IMG/VR virus record: IMGVR_UViG_3300024520_000470
Span: 1 to 24,969 of that record
Source: a virus
Direction: 5' to 3' (one strand)
Length of the DNA: 24,969 nt
A program made the translations under genes and the position numbers. Under the pieces are notes generated by a model. The model was not told the origin of the DNA. It saw only the letters and a list, made by a program, of their open reading frames with translations, and made no database searches. This document shows positions 1 through 6,094 of the stretch, one piece after another (the stretch's first letter is position 1; each line of letters opens with the position of its first letter).

Positions 1-140
1 GGGGTCTCAGCCCAAGCGCGCATCGCAGCTTGGACAGGTCCGGGGACAGGTACAGCACCAGAACTCCAGCGCCGGACCGATGACCCATCGACCTTTAATC
101 GTTCGGCCACAACCTTTTGCCAGTTGCGGCCGAACAACAT
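1..140 (-). CDS. Partial HTH DNA-binding protein (N-terminal 46 residues)
   Basis: An ATG at 140-138 opens a frame that runs off the window edge without a stop. It begins MLFGRNWQKVVAERL and continues with VDGSSVRRWSSG, the pattern of a compact helix-turn-helix: a first helix with a buried Ala/Leu pair, then a recognition helix ending in R-R-W. Similar short HTH proteins are common in phages and Alphaproteobacteria, where they act as transcriptional regulators. The start lies about 20 nt after the TGA of the TROVE gene, so the two are probably co-transcribed. No strong Shine-Dalgarno is visible (CCTTGGTAAG precedes the ATG). The C-terminus and full length cannot be seen. Confidence 0.6.
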   Translation of the reverse strand, partial: MLFGRNWQKVVAERLKVDGSSVRRWSSGAVPVPGPVQAAMRAWAET

Positions 141-159
141 CTTACCAAGGGCTATGAAC

Positions 160-1467
160 TCAACCCTTGTCATCATCTTCGTACTCGTGGATGTAGCGAA
201 GTACCGCTTCCGAGAACCCGTCAATGTGGACCCACTTTCCTCGGTACCCGACGCCATTTCTATTTGACGCCACGTTTATGAGATAGGCCTTATCCGCCGA
301 AGGCGTCGCACCACCAGTCTGGCTCTGCTCATCGGTGATCACAATCAGGCGGTCGCACCTATGTCGGTTCACATGGTGTATCGCCCCACGTAGGTCAGTC
401 CAACCATGCCGCTGACTGTTGATAATTGCTTCCACACCAGCCATGCCTTTACGCGGCGGAACTTCAACCGCCCCATACGAAAATGTCCACAGCCGCACAT
501 CCCCCGGGATAATGGCCCCAAGGGTTGCCGCTGCGTCCATGCGAGTAAGGTCTGAACGGCTAGAAAGCGGATAGTTCATAGACCCGCTAACATCTATCAG
601 CACGTGAGTCTTACCAACGAGTGGCGTAAGCTCATTGATGCAGTCACACAGTGCTTGGTCAATGTACGGCTCATAGTGCGGGACAGCTCGGGCGGCAGCG
701 GTGTACCTGAACGGCAGAACCCTTCGGGCTCCCTTCCGTGCAAGAATGGCAAAGCGTACCAGTTCCTCGTCCACGCCCGCCTTGTCCATGTTCCGCAGAT
801 TACGGAGCAAAGCCATGTACCCAAGCTTCTCTTCCATGAGCAGCCGGGTGAAGACTTCCTTCTTGTCCTCACCAGCCGATAGCGCCACTTCCCAGGTGTC
901 CGGCGCTTTAAGCTCACCTTCTGCCAGTTTCTGCCAGACTTCCCCCTGTTCCCCATTCTTCGGGCGGGGGTGGCACATAAACATAACGTCACGCAGCTTA
1001 ACGGCCCCGTCACGGTTATATTTGGCCAGTGCGTAGGCATCAAACTGGTTAAAGGCCTTGGCCAGCCCCTTTTTAAGTTGAGCGGCTATGGGGCATCTAC
1101 CGTCGGCCCAGTACAGAGCTAACAGCTCAGTCATTTCATCCGGTCGTTGGACAATTTGGCCGATGTATTCTGCGACGCTGAAGTTGGTCATCTGCTTATT
1201 CAAAGCACCCAGAATAAGTAGAAGCGGAACATGCCGCAGATTCATATCAATGCGGGCTTCCAAGGCTAGATTCATAATGTTCTGCCCCGGCACATGCTCA
1301 CATAGCTGAGATATTCTCTCGGCTATTGACTCGCCATCCTCGTAGAATTCCTTTTCCCACAGTAGGCAGGACAGGACAGACCGACGCAGTTGTTCTTGAG
1401 GGGAAAGACCATGAACGGCTTTTCCCCCCTCTGCGGTATAAGATTTTTCTTTAACATTTTTTCGCAT
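160..1467 (-). CDS. rsr: TROVE domain protein, Ro60/Rsr orthologue (435 aa)
   Basis: Ro60 proteins are ring-shaped RNA binders that hold Y RNAs and misfolded RNAs and can pass them to exonucleases. The N-terminal ~280 residues are an all-helical TROVE ring; the C-terminal part is a von Willebrand A domain with an intact MIDAS: DVSGSM at 292-297, T357-D358 and D379. The open frame extends back to 1584, but that extension (SGVRVPPSR, GVAQLGRAH) is a readthrough of tRNA-like sequence. The ATG at 1467 has a GAGGTG Shine-Dalgarno a few bases upstream and is the better start. The Y RNA-like element at 1486-1621 lies immediately upstream on the same strand, as rsr and Y RNA genes commonly do. Function in the phage is inferred; the family call is firm. 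Confidence 0.93.
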   Translation of the reverse strand: MRKNVKEKSYTAEGGKAVHGLSPQEQLRRSVLSCLLWEKEFYEDGESIAERISQLCEHVPGQNIMNLALEARIDMNLRHVPLLLILGALNKQMTNFSVAEYIGQIVQRPDEMTELLALYWADGRCPIAAQLKKGLAKAFNQFDAYALAKYNRDGAVKLRDVMFMCHPRPKNGEQGEVWQKLAEGELKAPDTWEVALSAGEDKKEVFTRLLMEEKLGYMALLRNLRNMDKAGVDEELVRFAILARKGARRVLPFRYTAAARAVPHYEPYIDQALCDCINELTPLVGKTHVLIDVSGSMNYPLSSRSDLTRMDAAATLGAIIPGDVRLWTFSYGAVEVPPRKGMAGVEAIINSQRHGWTDLRGAIHHVNRHRCDRLIVITDEQSQTGGATPSADKAYLINVASNRNGVGYRGKWVHIDGFSEAVLRYIHEYEDDDKG

Positions 1468-1485
1468 AGCGCACCTCACAATGAA

Positions 1486-1621
1486 AGTGGGGAACAGTCG
1501 AGAACAGATAACATAATGCGCTCTACCCAACTGAGCTACCCCCCGGATTGCCCGGGAGGGAGGGACTCGAACCCCCGACCTCATCCTCCAAAGGGAAGTA
1601 ACTGTTTTCTACACCACCACT
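1486..1621 (-). ncRNA. YrlA-type Y RNA with circularly permuted tRNA-like module
   Basis: Read 5' to 3' on the minus strand: a T arm (stem 1576-1572/1564-1560, loop TTCGAGT 1571-1565), an acceptor-like stem (CCTCCCGG 1559-1552 with CCGGGGGG 1546-1539) closed by the loop GCAAT, so there is no free CCA end, then TA, a D arm (GCTC 1536-1533, loop AGTTGGGTA, GAGC 1523-1520). The anticodon-stem position is made from GGATG (1586-1582) and CATT (1518-1515). Further out GAAAACAG (1609-1602) pairs with CTGTTCTC (1507-1500) in 7 of 8 positions, and AGTGG (1621-1617) with CCACT (1490-1486). Thus the RNA ends sit where a tRNA anticodon arm would be. This is the arrangement described for bacterial YrlA RNAs that bind Ro60 and mimic tRNA. 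Exact 5' and 3' ends are inferred; no U-run terminator follows, so processing from a longer transcript is likely. Confidence 0.8.
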
Positions 1622-1691
1622 AAATCAGGTGCTTGGGAACAATAGGTAACGGTATAGTTTCTACCAAAGAAGTAACCGTTTCCTTCACCAC
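1595..1691 (-). repeat. Pair of 23-nt direct repeats in the Y RNA region
   Basis: Copies at 1691-1669 and 1617-1595 (both read on the minus strand, 74 nt apart) match at 20 of 23 positions: GTGGTG, AG, AAAC, GTTACTTC are common. Two of the three differences (G/A at two sites) are transitions. In both copies the AAAC part forms the 5' strand of a closing helix and GTTACTTC the start of an internal loop, which fits a conserved protein-binding (Ro60) site duplicated between two RNAs. Confidence 0.7.
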
Positions 1692-1692
1692 A
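1645..1692 (-). ncRNA. Candidate second, shorter Y RNA-like hairpin
   Basis: AACGGT (1680-1675) pairs perfectly with ACCGTT (1653-1648). Inside, TAC faces ACTAT as an internal loop, and TTCT (1671-1668) pairs with AGAA (1662-1659) around the loop TTGGT. The 5' side belongs to a 23-nt repeat shared 20/23 with the leader of the neighbouring tRNA-like Y RNA, including the TTACTTC that follows the helix in both. It lacks T and D arms. Bacteria with Ro60 often carry a second Y RNA without the tRNA-like domain, so a Y RNA pair is a reasonable reading. It could also be only a leader structure or a decayed duplicate. Confidence 0.45.
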
Positions 1693-1725
1693 AGCAACAC
1701 ACAAGCTAGTGCAATATGCACAAAG

Positions 1726-1744
1726 GAGCAAACCCTATTTGCTC
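1726..1744 (-). terminator. Short hairpin overlapping a stop codon, possible weak terminator
   Basis: GAGCAAA (1744-1738) and TTTGCTC (1732-1726) form a perfect 7-bp stem with the loop TAGGG, which contains the TAG stop of the upstream gene. Only CCTTTG follows, a weak U-tract. Just beyond, 1721-1709 is a perfect dyad GTGCA-TAT-TGCAC. Together they may separate the small-gene operon from the Y RNA/TROVE unit, as attenuator, processing site or operator; the function is not proven. Confidence 0.4.
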
Positions 1745-2004
1745 ATTGCTGGTTTTTCTGATGCACCGATCTCTTCAAACCCCTCGCTAAACGGTGGAAC
1801 TTCCATAACTGGTTCTAGACTAATCTTCACCAGTCTCTTTGCATCAAACCAGCGACCTGTAGGGTATTCCCCGGGTTTGTCCATTTTTGGCATGAGCGCC
1901 GCCTGGATGCAACCGTACAGATCGTAACTAACGGTGTCCACCGTGCCTTCAAAGCCTGTCACAGCATCGCGACAAACGTAGCCTAGTAGATCAAGATGTT
2001 TCAT
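1735..2004 (-). CDS. Small conserved phage protein of unknown function (89 aa)
   Basis: The protein starts MKHLDLLGYVCRDAVTGFEG and contains DTVSYDLYGCIQAAL and RWFDAKRL. The pattern (short beta-rich protein, D-x-VTGFEG-x-V followed by S-x-DLYGC and W-F-D-x-x-R-L) is one I recognise from many tailed-phage accessory regions, with no assigned function. The start at 2004 is supported by AAGGAGG eight bases upstream and by a 4-nt ATGA overlap with the preceding gene; a longer frame to 2040 has no such support. Translationally coupled to the gene at 2001-2237. Confidence 0.75.
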   Translation of the reverse strand: MKHLDLLGYVCRDAVTGFEGTVDTVSYDLYGCIQAALMPKMDKPGEYPTGRWFDAKRLVKISLEPVMEVPPFSEGFEEIGASEKPAMSK

Positions 2005-2237
2005 AGGAAGTTCCTCCTTGGGCAAAGTGGGTTCATACACGTCTGTTCAGAAGTCGCAGGACAGACACAGCCTCGGGAAACTATGATAGGCTCAGACCGG
2101 AGTTGCAGCTCCCAGAGACCATCATCTCTTTCGTACCAGTCTCCAGCGTTAACCGATCTACCATCCACAGTTTTAACCTCAACAAAGTGGCCTCCTAGTG
2201 GTCCCGGAGGACCATCAAACACTATGTTAAGCTTCAT
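2001..2237 (-). CDS. Small phage protein with Cys-rich tail (78 aa)
   Basis: MKLNIVFDGPPGP followed by GGHFVEVKTVDGRSVNAGDW is a motif seen in small phage proteins of unknown function; it looks beta-rich. The C-terminus adds four cysteines (57, 59, 67, 72), which could bind zinc. The stop overlaps the next gene's ATG (ATGA). The start lies 11 nt inside the preceding Lar-like gene, which implies translational coupling; the Shine-Dalgarno (GGAACACAAGAC before ATG) is weak. No function can be assigned. Confidence 0.7.
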   Translation of the reverse strand: MKLNIVFDGPPGPLGGHFVEVKTVDGRSVNAGDWYERDDGLWELQLRSEPIIVSRGCVCPATSEQTCMNPLCPRRNFL

Positions 2238-2382
2238 GTCTTGTGTTCCACGATTCTATGACTTCTTCTTCGGTCAGATCATCGTTAATTATCATTCCAC
2301 CACACTCGACACATAGCACTGAGTTAACACAGATTTCTATATCCACTCCTCCACAGAAGGGGCAGGGCTTAGGATTCTCCAT
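2227..2382 (-). CDS. Lar-like restriction alleviation zinc-ribbon protein (51 aa)
   Basis: The ATG at 2382 has GGAG eight bases upstream. The product begins MENPKPCPFCGG (CPFC at 7-10), has a second Cys pair C24-V-E-C27, and ends near ESWNTR (43-48). The PCPFCGG...CxxC...SWNTR pattern is the hallmark of the Lar family. Lar of the Rac prophage lowers restriction and raises modification by type I systems in Escherichia coli; most phage members are untested. It overlaps the upstream gene by 14 nt and the downstream one by 11 nt. The family resemblance is clear; an anti-restriction role is inference. Confidence 0.75.
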   Translation of the reverse strand: MENPKPCPFCGGVDIEICVNSVLCVECGGMIINDDLTEEEVIESWNTRHEA

Positions 2383-2608
2383 TAATCTGGCTCCGTTTGC
2401 ATGTTCCTATTTCCCTTTGTTGTTTAGCCACCCATTTCGGTCCAGTCTTATCAGCTCTAAAGTTTGTTCCATACTGAACCCACTCACCTTCTATTTCCTC
2501 ACAAAGGAAATAGCCGTGCTTTCCCTTAACATGTCTTAATACTCCATCGCACAAGTCTTCCTGCAACTCACACTCCAGAACCTCATCATCATGCATTAGC
2601 ACTTTCAC
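2369..2608 (-). CDS. Small acidic/basic phage protein, unknown (79 aa)
   Basis: Reads MKVLMHDDEVLECELQEDL from a GTG at 2608 that overlaps the stop of the exonuclease gene (GTGA). GAGG lies 11 bases upstream. An internal ATG at 2596 lacks a Shine-Dalgarno. The first half is acidic; the rest has aromatic and basic residues (GYFLCEEIEGEWVQYG, PKWVAKQQ). I do not recognise the family. Its place in a tightly overlapping chain supports it being real. Confidence 0.6.
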   Translation of the reverse strand: MKVLMHDDEVLECELQEDLCDGVLRHVKGKHGYFLCEEIEGEWVQYGTNFRADKTGPKWVAKQQREIGTCKRSQINGES

Positions 2609-3177
2609 GGTCGTCTCATCCTCAACCAGTTATTCCCGTTTCTTGGATCAGCCAACCCATCCGCTTCTATTATCTTGTCAACCAGCATCTTTGTCAAATT
2701 GCTATCTTCAAGGCAGTAGTCGATGGTGCGGCCAAATAGTTTTCGTTGCCACCATACCGGCGCATTAGCCCCAGAGCCAGTTTTATTTCGGTGGAAGTTC
2801 ACCGAACCACAGGCGTCCAAACCAAACCCGCCATGAGTCCGATAATTAAACTTCGGTCCTAGACCAGCCGCTGCCCACAGTTCCACAAGCACATCGTATT
2901 CAGTGGTTACTTCAAGACCATTAGCCGCACACAATTTATCATCAAAATTAATTGAATTAAAGCCGATGACTAATCGTTCTTTAACAAGTGTCTGAAACTC
3001 ATCAAAGTTATCCTCTAAGAACACCCGAAACCGGCGCTCACGATAATCGTAAGCGGTTATGCAGCTTATCCCCATACCTGCATGGTCATCCCACCCTTTG
3101 CAGTACTCAATGCCCTCGGCTCTCGGCTCTTTTCGTCCTTGAATAGCCTTCTTTATCTCGCAATCGTATATCAACAT
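2605..3177 (-). CDS. DEDDy-type 3'-5' exonuclease (DnaQ-like fold, 190 aa)
   Basis: Motif I is IYDCEI with D5 and E7; motif II is GFNSINFDDKL with D79 or D80; motif III is DYCLEDSN with Y154-x3-D158. This D-E-D-D set with the Tyr variant of motif III defines the DEDDy subclass of RNase H-fold exonucleases, which remove nucleotides from 3' ends. At 190 aa it is little more than the catalytic domain. The family A polymerase nearby has its own exonuclease motifs, so this enzyme is probably a separate DNA-processing or RNA-processing activity. The start is ATG with GGAG 11 bases upstream, overlapping the preceding small gene. Confidence 0.8.
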   Translation of the reverse strand: MLIYDCEIKKAIQGRKEPRAEGIEYCKGWDDHAGMGISCITAYDYRERRFRVFLEDNFDEFQTLVKERLVIGFNSINFDDKLCAANGLEVTTEYDVLVELWAAAGLGPKFNYRTHGGFGLDACGSVNFHRNKTGSGANAPVWWQRKLFGRTIDYCLEDSNLTKMLVDKIIEADGLADPRNGNNWLRMRRP

Positions 3178-3335
3178 AGTTTCTTCATCTCCTTTAGGAC
3201 CTGTTCGGTCTGCTTTATCATGAACTCAAGACGCTGTTTAGAAAGTTTTCTTTTGACAAGGGAAAGAGTAAAGAATCCCGAGACTTTATATAGGGTGGCA
3301 CAAATTCGTTCGAGCCTGTCCTCTGTGTCAGACAA
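3171..3335 (-). CDS. Small basic helical protein, probable (54 aa, TTG start)
   Basis: The frame opens after a stop just upstream and its first usable start is TTG at 3335, overlapping the end of the zinc-ribbon gene. It reads SDTEDRLERICATLY, then KRKLSKQRLEFMIKQTEQ, and ends KEMKKLC; the whole chain looks like two amphipathic helices, possibly a coiled coil. Its TGA overlaps the ATG of the exonuclease, and its last codons carry that gene's Shine-Dalgarno. No Shine-Dalgarno is visible for the TTG, so the start is uncertain. Function unknown. Confidence 0.5.
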   Translation of the reverse strand: MSDTEDRLERICATLYKVSGFFTLSLVKRKLSKQRLEFMIKQTEQVLKEMKKLC

Positions 3336-3516
3336 AGAGGTCTTGGCCGGAAACTATAATCGTTCCTACCAGATCACAAGCCGGACATTCAATATCAGCA
3401 AGAATAGTCACGTCGGGGGCAACCGCCTGCCATCTGTGAGAACAAGCTATGCACATCGCTTCAAAGCATACATGTGGGCGGAAATCATCCAGCCGAACCA
3501 CGTTGTTTTCACTCAT
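3328..3516 (-). CDS. Zinc-ribbon phage protein (62 aa)
   Basis: Cys residues at 17, 22, 25 (C-x4-CIAC) and 44, 47 (CPAC) make a two-knuckle zinc ribbon, with SHRWQAVAP between. AGGAG lies six bases before the ATG at 3516, and the ATG overlaps the stop of the nuclease gene. Zinc ribbons of this size in phages can be transcription or nuclease partners; nothing here decides which. Confidence 0.7.
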   Translation of the reverse strand: MSENNVVRLDDFRPHVCFEAMCIACSHRWQAVAPDVTILADIECPACDLVGTIIVSGQDLFV

Positions 3517-3932
3517 AGGTCTCTCCTAAGAATGGTCCTTATAATCTCGTTCCACTGAAAAGGGTAGGACCAAACAATTCCCCCTTCAGCGTGTATTCCT
3601 TTTTCCTTTACCTGCGGAGCCCTGTGTCCCGGCCAAAGGTATATGTCATCTATCGTGGTGCCGTTTGCCCGCTCCTGCTTCTTTCTAGCCAAGATCCAGG
3701 TCTTACCCCCCACCCTAGTTCTTCGCCAATGCCATGCCACCTGCTCGGGGGACAACTTGACTCGGTTGCCGTCTACTATCTTAGTCTCTACCCAGCACTC
3801 TCGTCCCGCATCACATATATTTACATCGGGAATACCTAACCCCGTGCCCCCAGTTTCTATGCGTTGGTAGTCAATATCTGGGGGTAGATGGGACTTTACT
3901 AGACCCCAGAAACTAGACTCAGGACCACTCAT
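3513..3932 (-). CDS. PD-(D/E)XK nuclease, VRR-NUC-like (139 aa)
   Basis: From MSGPESSFW the core reads E5, GIPD (D36), then WVETK (E49-x-K51) and SPEQ (Q64): the E...D...ExK...Q order of the PD-(D/E)XK superfamily, closest in look to VRR-NUC and phage Holliday-junction-resolvase-like nucleases. Such enzymes cut DNA with metal ions and may trim recombination or replication intermediates. Three Met starts exist (3986, 3941, 3932). I chose 3932 because GGGGGA lies about nine bases upstream and because the longer forms read deep into the polymerase gene. It still overlaps the polymerase end by 14 nt. Confidence 0.75.
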   Translation of the reverse strand: MSGPESSFWGLVKSHLPPDIDYQRIETGGTGLGIPDVNICDAGRECWVETKIVDGNRVKLSPEQVAWHWRRTRVGGKTWILARKKQERANGTTIDDIYLWPGHRAPQVKEKGIHAEGGIVWSYPFQWNEIIRTILRRDL

Positions 3933-5898
3933 TCTTTGCATTCCCCCAGTTTTCACCAAACTCGCAGTCGATAAATATTGGAACAACTAGCTCAACCGCG
4001 GTTCTCATAATTTCCTCTACAATAAGGTACTTTTTCTTAGAGCCGATAGAAACATCCAGCTCGTCGTGCATTTGGTTCAGGGGTATAATACCCTCTTTAT
4101 ACAGAAGATACATAGCCGCCTTTGTTTGATCGGCAGCTCCGCCCTGGATGAGCTTATTCATAGACTTATGGGTCTTGGCCCGCTTTATATTCTTAGTTTG
4201 AAAGAACTCCACCGCCTCATCATAGCCCCGTATCAGCTTAGGGTAGCGAGTAAACTCGTTCTTCTCATAAAACGGGAACCGGCCCCTACGGCCGAGCAAT
4301 GTTTTGATCCAACCCCGCTGCTGCGCCTTAGAATCACATAGGCTGGACAGTCCTTTAATGAATGGAACCTTTTGGTGGTAGGTCTCCATCATGTGCTTGC
4401 CCTCTGGACCAGCAACTTCAAAGGAGCCTGGAGTTCCTGCCTCCACCTTTTCCCAACCCTTCTTCCCACGCAGTATCCATTCAGTGGGCAGCCCTAGTTT
4501 GGCACATAGTAAGGGCGGACCCATACCGTAAGCTACTCCCAGGTTTATTTCTTTGGCGTCGGCCCGGCTGAGATTCGTGAAGTCCGCAACCATTTGGTGA
4601 TAATCCGTATCGGGGTCTTCGTTGTAGCGACGGACTGCTTCTTCTGCCCCATCTTGGTGAGTAATGTAGGCATAATGCACGGTGAGACGTGGTTCTTGAG
4701 CCTTGTAATCGAACGCTCCCCAACGTTCACCCTCTTCTGGTAGAAACATTCCGCGAACATGTGGTGAGAACTCGGCATCTCTGCCCGTTGCCTGCTGTAG
4801 ATTTGGATTTCGGCAACTATATCGTCCTGTGATCGTCCCACCGCTCTCTCCCTTTAGTTGGCAAAATTCAGGGTGAACCCGGCCCTTATAATAGTGCTTC
4901 TCCATCATACCCACAAGAAAGGTGTTGATGGTCTTGTCTAGCTTTCGTAGATGACGTATAGCACCACCAAGAGGATGAGTAAGCCCTTCCAGGAACTCTT
5001 TTTTGAAGCTGGGGGCGTTGGTCTTTGGGGTCCGTGGATACGGCAATTTATGGCGGTCAAAGATTTGTGCAAGAGACTCCGCCGACCAAATATCGACATA
5101 CAGACCGTAGTCCCGTTTGATAGCCTTAAGCTCCTCGGCTTTCTGCGCTTCAAGAAGTTTCTTTACCCTCTCTGCTTTATCCATATCAATACGGACCCCC
5201 TGCCGACACATTTCAAATGTGAGGGGGATAATATTCATTTCTAACTCAGCAATTTGGTTGAGGTCTTCTTCGTTAAATATTTCTAGAAACCTGTCCCTTA
5301 ACGGGAGAAGCACAGCGGCATCCTGTTCAGCATATGGCCCCACGAACCTCGGGGGCATCCGCCACATATTTGCCTTCAACTGCTTGGTAGTCTTCAGCCC
5401 CCATGCCGCGCCAGCTTCCCGCAAGAGGGTCTCATCCTTACCCTGCCCTATGAAGTCCTTGGCCACAGCATCAAGGTTATACTCCAGCCTATTCTCGTCA
5501 GCTAGGGAGGCCCCCAGCCCCGTATCAAAGAAGGGACCACTTACTTCAATGCCCTCTGTTCCCAGCCACCCCATATCATAGCTGGCATTGTGAAACAGTT
5601 TTAGTGTCGGGGTCTTGCACACATCCTGAACATACCGCTTCACCTGACCTAAGTCAAGATTACCCCCCGCTTCATGCCGCACTGGGAGGTAGAGCTTCTG
5701 AATATCCTTGCCCTTCTGAAAGGCCAGACTTATCCCAGCTAGGAACCCATCATCCCTAGACCACCCTGGACCAATGTCCGTGATATGGGGGTCGTAGGTT
5801 TCTGTATCAATACCAATTGCCGTAGCCCCGGAGGGGTCGGGGAAGGACTCTGGTGGAACCCAGTCAGACGGAGGTTCAAACAGTGGTATTTGTATCAC
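3919..5898 (-). CDS. polA: Family A DNA polymerase with 3'-5' exonuclease (659 aa)
   Basis: The phage replicative polymerase. Exonuclease motifs: DTETY (D31, E33), FHNASYD (D108), YAEQD (Y189, D193). Polymerase motif A is DYKAQEPR (D397, E402), motif B is R445-x3-K449-x3-L453-x3-Y457-G, motif C is MHDEL (H611-D612-E613). No 5'-nuclease domain is present; the length is close to the phage norm. At the position of E. coli Phe762 the residue is Leu453, which affects nucleotide discrimination and rate in other family A enzymes. A roughly 40-residue stretch after motif B (about 465-505) looks like an insertion. The start is GTG at 5898 with only a weak Shine-Dalgarno, overlapping the HTH gene. Confidence 0.95.
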   Translation of the reverse strand: MIQIPLFEPPSDWVPPESFPDPSGATAIGIDTETYDPHITDIGPGWSRDDGFLAGISLAFQKGKDIQKLYLPVRHEAGGNLDLGQVKRYVQDVCKTPTLKLFHNASYDMGWLGTEGIEVSGPFFDTGLGASLADENRLEYNLDAVAKDFIGQGKDETLLREAGAAWGLKTTKQLKANMWRMPPRFVGPYAEQDAAVLLPLRDRFLEIFNEEDLNQIAELEMNIIPLTFEMCRQGVRIDMDKAERVKKLLEAQKAEELKAIKRDYGLYVDIWSAESLAQIFDRHKLPYPRTPKTNAPSFKKEFLEGLTHPLGGAIRHLRKLDKTINTFLVGMMEKHYYKGRVHPEFCQLKGESGGTITGRYSCRNPNLQQATGRDAEFSPHVRGMFLPEEGERWGAFDYKAQEPRLTVHYAYITHQDGAEEAVRRYNEDPDTDYHQMVADFTNLSRADAKEINLGVAYGMGPPLLCAKLGLPTEWILRGKKGWEKVEAGTPGSFEVAGPEGKHMMETYHQKVPFIKGLSSLCDSKAQQRGWIKTLLGRRGRFPFYEKNEFTRYPKLIRGYDEAVEFFQTKNIKRAKTHKSMNKLIQGGAADQTKAAMYLLYKEGIIPLNQMHDELDVSIGSKKKYLIVEEIMRTAVELVVPIFIDCEFGENWGNAKNEWS

Positions 5899-6094
5899 GC
5901 CTGTACAATCTTACCTCGTAGCCCAAGAAGTTCGCCCAGTCTACGAATTGAGCTAGGCTGATGACTGGCTTCTTGCGGTTCCAGTTCCGTATGGTACGCA
6001 TTTCATAGCCGGTACCTTCAGCTAGCTCAAGAGACCCCAGCTTGAATATGCTAGTTGTCCTCTTCAGCATGAATATTAGCTCATGCATCTGCAT
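5876..6094 (-). CDS. XRE/Cro-like HTH protein (72 aa)
   Basis: A single-domain DNA-binding protein. Residues ~19-40, LGSLELAEGTGYEMRTIRNW, read as helix 2, turn and recognition helix of a lambda-repressor-like fold; SLAQFVDWANFLGYEVRL is the typical fourth-helix end. Starts are possible at 6094 and 6088; AGAGGA lies about 11 bases before 6094. It sits directly before the polymerase gene and overlaps both neighbours, so it may regulate this operon, or may assist at an origin. Its target is unknown. Confidence 0.75.
   Translation of the reverse strand: MQMHELIFMLKRTTSIFKLGSLELAEGTGYEMRTIRNWNRKKPVISLAQFVDWANFLGYEVRLYRRDTNTTV

Noticed and set aside
1468-1584. N-terminal extension of the TROVE frame starting at 1584
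   Set aside because: Its residues (SGVRVPPSR, GVAQLGRAH) are the translation of T-arm and D-arm sequence of the Y RNA; the ATG at 1467 has a proper Shine-Dalgarno.
1508-1630. One or two ordinary tRNA genes, for example a Gln(TTG) tRNA from the CTTTGGA loop
   Set aside because: The 3' half has no matching 5' acceptor or D arm upstream, and the 5' half has no T arm downstream. The halves pair only with each other in permuted order.
3082-3558. 158-codon open frame on the plus strand
   Set aside because: It runs antisense across three overlapping minus-strand genes that have motifs and ribosome sites; no recognisable protein features.
5117-5581. 154-codon plus-strand frame in the polymerase gene
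   Set aside because: Antisense to conserved exonuclease and linker segments of the polymerase; Ser/Arg/Pro-rich shadow composition.
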